A stretch of DNA of 64,000 nt from Microbispora sp. H11081 (GTDB lineage Bacteria > Actinomycetota > Actinomycetes > Streptosporangiales > Streptosporangiaceae), in NCBI RefSeq assembly GCF_012999535.1, contig NZ_JABBWV010000011.1, positions 62,001 to 126,000 on the forward strand, written 5' to 3'. Positions 35,193 to 43,951 of this stretch are shown here, one piece after another (position 1 is the stretch's first letter; the number at the start of each line of letters is the position of its first letter). The translations under genes and the position numbers were made by a program. The notes beneath the pieces are model-generated. The model was given only the letters and a program-made list of their open reading frames with translations, searched no databases and had not been told where the DNA came from.

Positions 35193-35540
35193 ATGGAGAA
35201 GGACGTATCGCACTATCTCGGCGAACTGCTCATCTGGGAGATCGAGGACTACCTGCGCGCCCGCACGGCACGCCCCGAGCGGGCGCGGGTGGCGCGCATC
35301 AGGGTGCCCAGCCGGTCGGCGGCGGAGGCGGTCGCCGCGGACCTGGAGGCGGGCGGCAGCTTCTACGCCGCGGCGAGACGCGCCCTCGCCCGCGGTGTGG
35401 CCGTGCCGGACGTCCTGTTCTGCGTGGTGACCCGGCACGAGCACCCGGACGTGTTCGAGGCCGTGCCGGGCACCACACTGCCGCCCAGGCCCGAAGGCGA
35501 GCACTTCGTCATCATGCGCCTCGTCGCCTTCGAGTCCTGA
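35193..35540 (+). CDS. Small protein with parvulin-like segment, function unknown
   Basis: A 115-residue soluble protein. The middle reads ARIRVPSRSAAEAVAADLEA and then GGSFYAAARRALARG, and the end is GTTLPPRPEGEHFVIMRLV. This order resembles the first strand and helix and the last strand of parvulin (PpiC-type) peptidyl-prolyl isomerases, but the usual catalytic residues are not evident. The resemblance is weak and may be coincidence. The ATG at 35193 gives a compact protein (MEKDVSHYLGELLIWEIEDY). It converges on the metallothionein-like gene with 22 bases between the stop codons. Confidence 0.6.
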   Translation: MEKDVSHYLGELLIWEIEDYLRARTARPERARVARIRVPSRSAAEAVAADLEAGGSFYAAARRALARGVAVPDVLFCVVTRHEHPDVFEAVPGTTLPPRPEGEHFVIMRLVAFES

Positions 35541-35562
35541 CCGGCGCGGACCAGGTCACGTG

Positions 35563-35817
35563 TCACCGCATACCGGCGGTCGTGACCTCCCTGTCGGCGA
35601 TCCTGGTCGCGCCCTCCTCGCGCGCGCAGTGCGCGCAGCAGAACCAGCGGCCGTCGTACTCGGCGCCGTGGCCCACGATCCGGCACCCGCAGTGCTCGCA
35701 TACGGGTGCCATCCGGGTGATGGCGCACTCGAAGCTGTCGAAGACGTGCACCGCGCCCTGGCTGTGCACTTCGAAGGCCATGTCGTAGTCGTTGCCGCAC
35801 ACTTCACAGGTAGCCAT
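35563..35817 (-). CDS. Prokaryotic metallothionein-like cysteine-rich protein
   Basis: An 84-residue protein with nine cysteines at about 4, 7, 31, 40, 43, 45, 60, 61 and 64, in the order CEVCGNDYD, DSFECA, PVCEHCGCRIVGHG and FCCAHCARE. It also has several histidines. This matches a small widespread family often annotated as prokaryotic metallothionein and probably binds zinc. It may store or buffer zinc, or be a zinc-stabilised binding module. The ATG at 35817 has GGGGGA six bases upstream; the longer frame adds 20 residues without support. Confidence 0.85.
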   Translation of the reverse strand: MATCEVCGNDYDMAFEVHSQGAVHVFDSFECAITRMAPVCEHCGCRIVGHGAEYDGRWFCCAHCAREEGATRIADREVTTAGMR

Positions 35818-35881
35818 GGTTTCCCCCGTCGACTCACGGTCGAGTGGGGAAGTACCCGCCTGAATCTGGACGAACACCGCC

Positions 35882-37933
35882 TCACAGAGCGTCGAGCAGG
35901 GCTTTCGCCACCGACTTGGCCCCCTCCTCGGCCTCCTTCGGGTCCATGAGCACGGAATCGGACGAGTTGATCGGCGTGTTCTCCGGGCGGTCGCTGCCGG
36001 ACAGCAGCACCCAGATGACGTTCTTGCCGTCCTGCGCCCAGATCTCGTACCGGTTGCCCTGGGCCGTCTGGGTACGTTGCCGGATCGCCTGGCCGAACGC
36101 CTCCTGCCCGAAGCCGGTCAGCTTCTGGACCTTGCCCCACCGGATGCCGCCGATCTCGCTGCTCGCCGTGAACTTGGTCTTCGAGCGCTCGTCGATGAGG
36201 TGATACCGGGCGGATTCCTCGTCCCAGAAGCTGTGGATCGCGACACGGAGGTTCCGCCAGCGGACCTTGCCGCCGCCGAGCGGCAGTTTCTCGTTCCACC
36301 ACTGGCACTGGGTGACGGTCGAGTTGCCCTCCTTGCTCCGCACCGCCGCGCCCTCGGTCCCCGGCACCAGCGTCGCGGTCAGCGGCTTGAGCCGCACGCA
36401 GGCGCTCGGCAGCGGGATCCGGGTGGGCGAGGGCGACGGCGAAGGGCTCGGCTTCGGGCGCGCGTGGTACGGCAGCGGGCGCCCGTCCCGCCAGGCGGCC
36501 ACCGACTTCGCGACCTGCGTGAGAAGGCCCTTCACCTCGCGCAGGGCGTTCTCCTCGGTGATCGACTGGGTGGTCTCGCTGGAGAAGATCTTGGCTTCCT
36601 TCTTCTGCTGGCTCGCCTCGTACTTCACCTGGAAGACCACGTCGCCGACCCGGCCGACCCCCTGGCCGTAGGAGTACCAGTGCTTGCCGGTCTCCCGCGT
36701 CCAGTGGTACTGCGCGGCCGCCTGGTCCCCGATCCCCTGATACTCCTGGGCCTCCGAGTAGTAGCGCTCCTCGTCAGAGTGGGTCGCCTGGTACTTGTAC
36801 TGCCTGAGCTCGCCGTCGTACTGGATCCGTGCCGATTTCTCCGCCGTGGTCGTCCCGATCGCCTCGTACCTGGACACATTCACCGTGATCTCACGGCTGC
36901 GGGTGACGTCCTTGTAGGAGATGTCCCGGTTGACCCAGCCGCAGGTGTAGCGGACGTAGCTGACGAAGGTGCCGTCCCTGTTGTCGTTCGTCGAGGATTC
37001 GATCTTGGCCTTCGGCACGAGGCGCTCGGCGTCGTCCGGGTCGAGCATCGAGCACGCGTCGGCGCCTGCCGCCTGTGGCACCGCCGACGCCGACTTCCCG
37101 GCCGGCGACGGCTCGGCCGAACCCGCCGGGCGGGTCGGCGTCCCCGCCTGGCGCACCGACATGAACGCGAACGTGCCGCCGGCCACCGTCAGCACGGCGA
37201 CGACCGCCACCACCGGTATGACCCAGCCGCGCCGCGCCGGGGCCGACGGCTCGGTCGGCATCTGCCACAGCTCGGGCGGTGGCGGCGTCGCGGGCTGCCA
37301 GCCCTGTCCCTGCCGCGCGTCCCCGCCGCTCTGGCCGGGGTACGGGCTCGAATAAGGGCTCGAGTAGGGGCTCGAGTAAGGGCTTGGATACGGGCCCGGG
37401 TGCTGGCCCCGCTGCCCGGGTGGCGGAGGGGACGGCGGGCCGGCCTGCCCGCCGGGCGGCGGATAGGGGTAGGGGTTCTGCTGCTGCCCGCCCTGCGGCT
37501 GCTGCTGCGGCCCGCCCTGGGGCCCCGCCTGCTGCGGCCAGGCCTGCCCGCCCGGATAACCGCCGGGCTGCTGACCGGGGTACTGCCCAGGCTGCTGAGC
37601 GGGGTAAGGGCCGGGCTGCTGACCGGGGTAGGGGCCGGGGTACTGCCCGGGCTGCGGCTGCGGACCGGGTTGCGCGCCCGGATACCCGCCGAAGCCAGGA
37701 CCTTGCGCCGGCTGTCCACCCGGCGGGGCACCCGGATACGCGCCCGACTGAGATCGCGGATCCTGCGGCACAGGCGGCCCGTACGGCTGGTACGGATCCT
37801 GAGGACCATGCGGTCCCTGCGGCGCGCCCGGCGGCGGACCGTACGGGGGCGGGTACGGCGGCACGCCCTGCCGGGGGCGGTCCTGGGGAGGAGGTCCGCC
37901 GGTCTCGGGGGGTGTGTCGTCACCGCTGGTCAT
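35882..37933 (-). CDS. Membrane protein with Pro/Gln/Gly-rich cytoplasmic tail and DUF3558-like sensor lobes
   Basis: A 683-residue single-pass protein. Residues 1-235 are extremely rich in proline, glutamine, glycine and tyrosine (repeats such as PGQYPGQQPG), resembling the tails of kinase-associated or FHA-type membrane proteins. A transmembrane helix follows (VIPVVAVVAVLTVAGGTFAF, about 240-262). The outer part has two lobes of about 200 residues separated by a proline/serine linker; each begins with a cysteine pattern like DACSMLDPDDAERLVP and later YTCGWVN or TQCQWWN, similar to DUF3558-type lobes. It is the third gene of an operon after two kinases, 22 bases behind the second. It may be their partner or substrate. 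GGAG lies five bases before the ATG at 37933. Confidence 0.75.
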   Translation of the reverse strand: MTSGDDTPPETGGPPPQDRPRQGVPPYPPPYGPPPGAPQGPHGPQDPYQPYGPPVPQDPRSQSGAYPGAPPGGQPAQGPGFGGYPGAQPGPQPQPGQYPGPYPGQQPGPYPAQQPGQYPGQQPGGYPGGQAWPQQAGPQGGPQQQPQGGQQQNPYPYPPPGGQAGPPSPPPPGQRGQHPGPYPSPYSSPYSSPYSSPYPGQSGGDARQGQGWQPATPPPPELWQMPTEPSAPARRGWVIPVVAVVAVLTVAGGTFAFMSVRQAGTPTRPAGSAEPSPAGKSASAVPQAAGADACSMLDPDDAERLVPKAKIESSTNDNRDGTFVSYVRYTCGWVNRDISYKDVTRSREITVNVSRYEAIGTTTAEKSARIQYDGELRQYKYQATHSDEERYYSEAQEYQGIGDQAAAQYHWTRETGKHWYSYGQGVGRVGDVVFQVKYEASQQKKEAKIFSSETTQSITEENALREVKGLLTQVAKSVAAWRDGRPLPYHARPKPSPSPSPSPTRIPLPSACVRLKPLTATLVPGTEGAAVRSKEGNSTVTQCQWWNEKLPLGGGKVRWRNLRVAIHSFWDEESARYHLIDERSKTKFTASSEIGGIRWGKVQKLTGFGQEAFGQAIRQRTQTAQGNRYEIWAQDGKNVIWVLLSGSDRPENTPINSSDSVLMDPKEAEEGAKSVAKALLDAL

Positions 37934-37955
37934 TTCGTCTCCTACGGTCGGGAGG

Positions 37956-39356
37956 TCACCCGAGCCCGATGCCGACGAGTTCGGCGGCACGCTCGGCGGT
38001 GCGCCGGTCGGCCGGGGTGACCGAGGGGTCACCGGCACGCCGATAGGCGACCTCGACGATGAGATTGCTGAGGCGGAACCAGACCGTGGCCCCGGTGGTC
38101 CCGCCGGCGGGTCCGGCGGAGTCGAAGGTGAAGGCCTCGTCGCCGATACCGGGCCGGTCGCGCGGCGCGGCACCCCGCTCGGCGCCCTCGGCCTGCGCGG
38201 CCCTGGCGGCCCGCTCCGCCGCGAGGTCGTGCGATGCCGCCGCGTCGTCCCCGCCGGCGGGCAGCCGGTAGGTCACGGTGATCGCCCCGTCGCGGCCTGT
38301 GGTGTGCTCGTCCCACTCGCATCGCCCCTCCGCGGCGGGTTCCGCGCGCGGCGCGGCGCCGAGGAGTTCGCGGATCTGGGCCTCGGTCAGGCTGCGGCAG
38401 GCGTCCGGGACGGCGGTGAAGCGTGCGGAGCCGTCCTGGTCCCCTGACACCAGCAGCCAGGCGCCCAGGCCCGCCGCCAGCCCGGCGACCACGATCAGGG
38501 CGGCCACGGCGGCCAGCCGCCATGCCCGCGCGGGGCGCGCGGTGGGCGTCGGCGGCGCGGCGGCGGCCCGCAACGCCTGCCGTACGACGTCGGGGGGCGG
38601 CCGCCGCGCCGGGTCCTTGTCCAGCAGCGCGAGCACGATCCACGCGAGGACCCGGGAGGCCCGCGTCATCGGCCGGGGCTCGTGCAGCAGGACGGCGGCG
38701 GCGAGCGCGGCGGCCGTACCCCGCTGGAAGGGCGGCTCCCCCTCCACGGCCGTGTAGAGCGTGGCGCCCAGCGACCACAGGTCGGAGGGCGGGCCGTCGG
38801 GCTCGTCCCTGAAGCGTTCGGGGGCCATGTAGGTCGGCGAGCCCGCCGAGCTCTGCCAGGAGCCGCCCGCGCCGCCCACAGGCGCGGCGATCCCGAAGTC
38901 GGTGAGCAGGGCCCTGCCGTCCGGTGCGATGAGGACGTTGGCCGGTTTCACGTCGCGGTGCAGGATGCCCCGGGAGTGGGCCGCCTCCAGCGCGTCGAGC
39001 ACCGCCAGCCCGATCTCGGCCACCCGCTCGGAGGGAAGCGGCCCCTCCGCCTGGATGATCTTGTCGAGGGAGCGGCCGGGCACCAGGTCCATGACGATCC
39101 ACGGCTGCCCGGCGTGCCCGACGACGTCGTGGATCGTCACGATGCCGGGATGGGTGAGCCGCCCTGCCGCCCTGGCCTCGTCGACGGCTCTGCCCAGGAA
39201 GCCCGCCCGCTGCCGGTCGTCAAGGCCGGGCGGGACGCGCACCTGCTTGATCGCCACCTCCCGGTTCAGCAGTTCGTCGTGGGCGCGCCAGACCGTGCCG
39301 CCGCCGCCCTCACCCAGCGGTTCTGCGAGCCGGTAGCGTCCGGCGAGCGGATCCAC
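37956..39356 (-). CDS. Receptor-like Ser/Thr protein kinase (second of pair)
   Basis: A 466-residue membrane kinase. The kinase domain (about 7-270) has the glycine loop GEGGGGTVWRAHD, lysine K37 in VAIKQVR, catalytic HRDVKPAN (D135) and TDFGIAAP, and SPTYMAPERF in the activation segment. A single membrane helix (LAAVAALIVVAGLAAGLGAW) follows, then an extracytoplasmic domain of about 160 residues starting VPDACRSLTEAQIRELLGAA and containing GRCEWDEH. The same pattern occurs in the upstream kinase and, more distantly, in the downstream membrane protein. The GTG at 39356 lies two bases after the upstream stop codon, so translation is coupled. Its targets are unknown. Confidence 0.88.
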   Translation of the reverse strand: MDPLAGRYRLAEPLGEGGGGTVWRAHDELLNREVAIKQVRVPPGLDDRQRAGFLGRAVDEARAAGRLTHPGIVTIHDVVGHAGQPWIVMDLVPGRSLDKIIQAEGPLPSERVAEIGLAVLDALEAAHSRGILHRDVKPANVLIAPDGRALLTDFGIAAPVGGAGGSWQSSAGSPTYMAPERFRDEPDGPPSDLWSLGATLYTAVEGEPPFQRGTAAALAAAVLLHEPRPMTRASRVLAWIVLALLDKDPARRPPPDVVRQALRAAAAPPTPTARPARAWRLAAVAALIVVAGLAAGLGAWLLVSGDQDGSARFTAVPDACRSLTEAQIRELLGAAPRAEPAAEGRCEWDEHTTGRDGAITVTYRLPAGGDDAAASHDLAAERAARAAQAEGAERGAAPRDRPGIGDEAFTFDSAGPAGGTTGATVWFRLSNLIVEVAYRRAGDPSVTPADRRTAERAAELVGIGLG

Positions 39357-39358
39357 GG

Positions 39359-40870
39359 CTAGGCCAGCCCTCTCAGGCCCTCGGCCGCCGCCTCCGCCGC
39401 GGCGACCGCCCGGTCGCGCAGGTCCGCGGGCGACTTCGCGTCGAGGTCGGCGTACTGGAGCCTGGCCACGAGATCGCCGAGCCTGAAGTACACGACTGTG
39501 GCCTGGGCCCCGCCCTCCGGCGTGGTGAGGTCCACCGCGAACGCCTCGTCGGCCGCCTCCGGCACGTCCCTGGCGGCCGACTCGATGGCCGGGCTCCTGC
39601 GGTCGAGGCCGATCTCGTACCAGATCCAGTCGCGGTCGCGCGGGCCCGTCGCGTACTGCCTGCGCAGCCCCTCCAGGAGCGCGTGCGCGGAGGCCGTGTC
39701 GAGCGCCCACGGGTCGGGGGTGTCGGAGTCGGTCTCCGCGCTGAGCGCGATGCCGGAGCCCGTGACGGCCCACTGGCAGCTCTCCTTGCCAGGCCGCGCC
39801 TGCGCGGCGGCCCCCAGGATGCTCCGCACCCGGTCGGCCGGCAGCGACCGGCACAGGTCCACGGCACGTTCGAAGGACGGCGAGGCCAGGCGTACGGAGT
39901 CGTCCGGCGGCTCGTCCCCCGGCAGCCGCACGGCCAGGGCGACCGCGCCGGCCACCACGACGACGGTGGCGGCGCCGATCCACCACCACGTCCGCCGGCG
40001 GCGCGGCGGGGGTTCGATCCTGATGCCCGGAGCGTGGTCCACGGACGGCGTGCCCCCGGCGGCGACCTCGCGCAGCAGCGTGAGCGCGGTCGCCGCGTCG
40101 GGCCGGCGGGCGGGGTCTCGGGCCATCATCCACGCCAGCACCGGGCCGAGCGGCCCCGCGAGCGCCGGAGGACGGGGAGGCAGGGTGAGGGTCGCCTCGA
40201 TGACCTCGGCGCGGGAGCCGCGGTACGGGGCGACGCCCTCGACGGCCGTGTAGAGGGTGGCGGCGAGCGACCACAGGTCGGCGGCGGGGCCGCCGGGCTC
40301 GCCCGCGAGGCGTTCCGGCGCCATGTAGCCCGGCGAGCCGACCAGCAGCCCGGTCTCCGTGATCGGCGCCTGGCCGGCCTGGCGGGCGATGCCGAAGTCG
40401 GTGAGCAGCACCCGGCCGTCGGCACAGAGGAAGACGTTGCCCGGTTTGACGTCGCGGTGCTGCACTCCCCCGGCGTGCGTGGCCGACAGCGCGTCGAGCA
40501 GGCGGGCCCCGAGGTCGGCCGCCTGACGGTACGGCAGCGGCCCGTACGCCGCGATCCACCGGGCGAGGTCGTGGCCGTGGAGCAACTCCATGACGATCCA
40601 CGGCCTGCCGTCCTGGAGGAGCACGTCGTGGAGGGCGACGATCCCAGGGTGGCGGACGCGCGCGGTGGCCTCGGCCTCGCGCATGACCCTGGCCACGAGT
40701 TCGGCCCGCTCACGCTCGCCGAGGCCGTCGGGGACGCGCAGCTCCTTGATCGCCACTTCGCGGTCGAGCACGGAGTCCCTGGCCAGCCAGACCGTGCCCA
40801 TGCCGCCGGAGCCCAGCGGGCGCAGGAGGTGGTATCGCGAGGCCGGCGTCCCCCTCAGCGATTCGACCAT
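39359..40870 (-). CDS. Receptor-like Ser/Thr protein kinase (first of pair)
   Basis: A 503-residue membrane kinase. The kinase domain (about 13-270) shows GSGGMGTVWLARD, K42 in VAIKEL, HRDVKPGN (D140) and TDFGIARQ (158-160 is DFG), and SPGYMAPERL. A short linker leads to one membrane helix (about 294-315, WWWIGAATVVVVAGAVALAV). The outer domain starts AVDLCRSLPADRVRSILGAA, contains ESCQWAV, and closely parallels the sensor of the next kinase. Kinases of this type read cell-envelope signals. The ATG at 40870 lacks a Shine-Dalgarno sequence, and TATTCT lies 7 bases upstream, so the transcript may be leaderless. It heads the three-gene operon. Confidence 0.88.
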   Translation of the reverse strand: MVESLRGTPASRYHLLRPLGSGGMGTVWLARDSVLDREVAIKELRVPDGLGERERAELVARVMREAEATARVRHPGIVALHDVLLQDGRPWIVMELLHGHDLARWIAAYGPLPYRQAADLGARLLDALSATHAGGVQHRDVKPGNVFLCADGRVLLTDFGIARQAGQAPITETGLLVGSPGYMAPERLAGEPGGPAADLWSLAATLYTAVEGVAPYRGSRAEVIEATLTLPPRPPALAGPLGPVLAWMMARDPARRPDAATALTLLREVAAGGTPSVDHAPGIRIEPPPRRRRTWWWIGAATVVVVAGAVALAVRLPGDEPPDDSVRLASPSFERAVDLCRSLPADRVRSILGAAAQARPGKESCQWAVTGSGIALSAETDSDTPDPWALDTASAHALLEGLRRQYATGPRDRDWIWYEIGLDRRSPAIESAARDVPEAADEAFAVDLTTPEGGAQATVVYFRLGDLVARLQYADLDAKSPADLRDRAVAAAEAAAEGLRGLA

Positions 40871-40877
40871 ATGGGGG

Positions 40878-40883
40878 AGAATA
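40878..40883 (-). promoter_or_regulatory. Candidate -10 box of the kinase operon
   Basis: TATTCT on the minus strand ends 7 bases before the kinase ATG. Transcription would then begin at or next to the start codon, giving a leaderless mRNA, which fits the missing ribosome binding site. No strong -35 is visible. Confidence 0.35.
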
Positions 40884-40933
40884 GCGAAATCGTGATCGAT
40901 CGCCGGACGAAACCGGGTCGACGGCCGGACGGG

Positions 40934-40963
40934 GGACGCCCCGCGCACGCGCGCGGGGCGTCC
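40934..40963 (-). terminator. Terminator after the GH31-ABC-GH3 operon
   Basis: A perfect 13-bp stem (40934-40946 with 40951-40963) and a 4-nt loop, 17 bases past the GH3 stop. It insulates the kinase operon from the sugar operon. Confidence 0.8.
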
Positions 40964-40979
40964 GCCGTTTCCGGACGGC

Positions 40980-43910
40980 TCAGCTCAGGGTGAGGTCCCT
41001 GATCCGGACGTCGCCGGTGAAGACGAGGTAGACGTCCTTCACTCCGTTCGCGCCGGACAGGGGTGCGCTCGCGGTGGCCCAGTCGTAGATCCCGCCGGTC
41101 GCGGCGACCGGGATCGTGGCCGCTCTGGCGCCGGTCGGCGAGCCGAGGCGCACCTCGATCGTCCCGCCGCCCGCCGAGGCGACCCCGGCCGTCACCTTCC
41201 TGGAGTGCCGGAGCTGGACGTCCTCGAACGCGATCCAGCCGCCGTCCGCGCCCGCCACGGCGTCGCCGCGCTCCTTGGTCTCGTCGACCAGGTGGATGCC
41301 CGCGTAGTCGTCGAAGTCGGCCGCCCGGGTGGTCTTCGACAGGTCGCGGTGCGGGATGTTCTCGCCCTGCACGTTGATCGTCGCCCGCTGCCGGATGTCG
41401 GCCGATGACGACCCCACGAGCACGTCGTGGGTGGCGTTCTCGACGGCCCACTTGTTCCGCGTGACGTCCCACAGCGCGAGGTCGCTCTTCTCGACGGTGA
41501 AGACGACCGTCCTGCTCTTACCCGGCGCGAGCGTCACCCGCTCGAACGCGCGGAGCTGCTTGACCGGCTGCTTCACCCGCGAGCGCTGCTGGTGGGTGTA
41601 GAGCTGCACGACCTCGTCGCCGGCCCTGGAGCCGGTGTTGGTCACCTTCACGGACACCTCGTACGCGTCGCCCTTCCGGGCCGCCTTGAGGCCCTGGTAG
41701 GCGAACGACGTGTACGACAGGCCGTGCCCGAACGGGTAGAGCGGCCTGCCCCGGTAGTACAGGTACGTCTGTTCCTTCTTGACGATGTCGTAGTCGAGGA
41801 TGCTCGGCAGTTCGTCCGCCGACCGGTACCACGTCTGGGGGAGCCGGCCGGCCGGGTTGACGTCGCCGTACAGCACGTCGGCGAGCGCGTGCCCGGTCTC
41901 CGCGCCCGCGTGGGTGGTCCACACGATGGCGGGGATGTTGTCCTGCTCCCAGCCGATCGTGGTCGGGTAGCTGTTCTCCAGCACCACCACCGTGTTCGGG
42001 TTGGCCGCCTTCACGGCCTTGATCAGCGCCTCCTGGCCCTCGGCGAGGTTCATGTCGGTGCGGTCGTGGGCCTCGCGGCCGTTGATGAACGGCATGCTGC
42101 CGACCACGACGACCGCCACGTCCGCCGCCTTCGCCTTGGCGACCGCGTCGTCGGCGCCGCTGGAGACGACCTCCTTGGCGTAGCGCGTGGCCTGGGCGGC
42201 CGTGGTCAGGCCGAGCGCGCCGTCGGCCTCCGCCTTGACGTAAGTGTTCTCCCCGAACCAGCTCTCGGCCGTCTCGTAGCCGGCGTACCGCAGCAGGTAG
42301 GTGCCGTCGTCCTGCCGCTCCAGCTTGAACTGCTCCTGCACGAACCAGCCGGACGGCTGGTCGGCGGTGTTGGCCAGGGTCGCCCAGTTGGCCCGGCTGA
42401 CGTACTTGCCGTTGGCGACGCTGCGCAGCGTCAGCACGCCCTGTCCCCAGTCGAACGCGTCGAACTGCTCGGTTGCGCCCGCCGAGGTCGCGCTCTCCCT
42501 CAGGTCGCCGCCGGCCGCGGGCGCGCCGATGTACCTGCCGGTGGCGACGTTCCGCAGCGCGATGCGATCGACGCCCTCTGAGGAGGTCACCGACGCCGCC
42601 CGCTCCGTGATCCCGTCGAGCGGGGTCACCTTGTACGGCAGGCCGCCCGAGTACCAGTCGGTGTAGAGCACATCGGCCAGGGGGCCGACCACGGCGACCT
42701 TCTTGCCGGGCTTCAGCGGCAGCGCGCCGCCGGAGTTCTTCAGCAGCACCATGGCCTTGGCGGCGGTCTCGCGGTTCAGCCTCCGGTTGGCCGGGCTGTC
42801 GACCACCTCCTTGGTGATCTTCGCGTACGGCCCGCCGTCGGGGTCGAACTCGCCGAGCCTGAAGCGGATGCTCAGCTGGTGCCGGACGGCGTCGTCCACG
42901 TCGGCCGGGGTGAGCAGGCCCTTCGCCAGCGCCTCCTTGACGGCCGCGACCGTCGGGCCGCCGTTCGTGTCGTCCACGGTGAAGCTGTCGAGGCCCGCCT
43001 TGATCAGCGCGGCGGCCGCCTCGGGCTGGGTGGCGAAGTACTTCTCGGTCTGCACCAGGTTGTTCGGCGCCCAGGCGTCGGAGACGTTGAACAGCGTGCG
43101 CTTCGTCCAGGAGCGGACCACGTCGTCCAGGTCGGGGTTGACCGTGTTCGGCCGTCCGTTGACGAGGTTGTACGACGCCATCACGCCGGTGGCCGCGTCG
43201 GCCGCGATGGCCGGTTTGAACGCCGCCTCGTCGTACTCGCGCTTCACCCGCGGGGGCAGTTCCGACGACGTGGTGTCCCTGTTGACCTCGTTGTTGTTGG
43301 CCAGGTAGTGCTTCAGCGTGGGCGCCGTCTTCAGGTGGTCGGGGTCGTCGCCCCGCAGGCCCAGGCCGTACGCGGTGGAGATGGCGCCGGTCAGCAGCGG
43401 GTCCTCGGAGTAGCCCTCCTCGTTGCGTCCCCAGCGGGGGTCGCGCAGCAGGTTGACCACGGGCGCCCAGAGGTTGAGCCCCCACACCGTGGGGTTCTCG
43501 GCGTGGAAGCCGCGAGCCTCGTCGCCGACGGCGGAGCCGACCCGCTTGATCAGGGCGGGGTCCCAGGTGCTGGCCAGGCCGACCGCCTGGGGGAAGACGG
43601 TGCCCTTGGCGGTGACCACGGCGCCGTTGTTCGTGTAGTCGGTGGACCAGGCGACGCCGTGCAGCGCCTCGGTGCCCGTCTTGAACATCTTGATGCCGAG
43701 ACGGTCGATCGCGGGTGCGTACTGGTGCAGCATCGCGACCTTCTCGTCCAGCGTGAGCCGGCCGAGCAGGTCGTCGACGCGCTGGGCGAGCGGCAGCGAC
43801 GGGTCTCGGAACGGATGGTCTCCGGCCGCGCTCGCGGGGCCGGCGCCCAGGCTCAGTGCCAGAGCCAGGGCGGCCGACGCGGACAGCATCGCCGAACGGC
43901 GATGGGACAT
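40980..43910 (-). CDS. Secreted GH3 beta-glycosidase with beta-trefoil-like insertion and CBM6-like C-terminus
   Basis: A 976-residue glycoside hydrolase family 3 enzyme with a Sec signal peptide (residues 1-28, cleavage likely after GPASA). The barrel shows RWGRNEEGYSEDP and the nucleophile D278 in FNVSDAWAPNN. The second domain carries an insertion with repeats VLTLRSVANGKYVSRAN and IALRNVATGRYIGAP, a fascin-like beta-trefoil in place of the better-known PA14. A fibronectin-III-like region and a CBM6-like end (FEDVQLRHSRKVTAGVAS, PLSGANGVKDVYLVF) follow. It should act outside the cell on beta-linked glucan or xylan oligosaccharides. GGAGG lies four bases before the ATG. It is the last gene of the GH31-ABC operon, 41 bases after the permease. 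Confidence 0.93.
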   Translation of the reverse strand: MSHRRSAMLSASAALALALSLGAGPASAAGDHPFRDPSLPLAQRVDDLLGRLTLDEKVAMLHQYAPAIDRLGIKMFKTGTEALHGVAWSTDYTNNGAVVTAKGTVFPQAVGLASTWDPALIKRVGSAVGDEARGFHAENPTVWGLNLWAPVVNLLRDPRWGRNEEGYSEDPLLTGAISTAYGLGLRGDDPDHLKTAPTLKHYLANNNEVNRDTTSSELPPRVKREYDEAAFKPAIAADAATGVMASYNLVNGRPNTVNPDLDDVVRSWTKRTLFNVSDAWAPNNLVQTEKYFATQPEAAAALIKAGLDSFTVDDTNGGPTVAAVKEALAKGLLTPADVDDAVRHQLSIRFRLGEFDPDGGPYAKITKEVVDSPANRRLNRETAAKAMVLLKNSGGALPLKPGKKVAVVGPLADVLYTDWYSGGLPYKVTPLDGITERAASVTSSEGVDRIALRNVATGRYIGAPAAGGDLRESATSAGATEQFDAFDWGQGVLTLRSVANGKYVSRANWATLANTADQPSGWFVQEQFKLERQDDGTYLLRYAGYETAESWFGENTYVKAEADGALGLTTAAQATRYAKEVVSSGADDAVAKAKAADVAVVVVGSMPFINGREAHDRTDMNLAEGQEALIKAVKAANPNTVVVLENSYPTTIGWEQDNIPAIVWTTHAGAETGHALADVLYGDVNPAGRLPQTWYRSADELPSILDYDIVKKEQTYLYYRGRPLYPFGHGLSYTSFAYQGLKAARKGDAYEVSVKVTNTGSRAGDEVVQLYTHQQRSRVKQPVKQLRAFERVTLAPGKSRTVVFTVEKSDLALWDVTRNKWAVENATHDVLVGSSSADIRQRATINVQGENIPHRDLSKTTRAADFDDYAGIHLVDETKERGDAVAGADGGWIAFEDVQLRHSRKVTAGVASAGGGTIEVRLGSPTGARAATIPVAATGGIYDWATASAPLSGANGVKDVYLVFTGDVRIRDLTLS

Positions 43911-43951
43911 TGCGCCTCCAGGTCAGGTAGTGACGCGTTCATTCGGGGGTG

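Noticed and set aside
39357-40601. Upstream extension of the second kinase frame through the first kinase
   Set aside because: The extension lies out of frame with the first kinase and has only shadow composition; the GTG at 39356 gives a complete kinase N-terminus.
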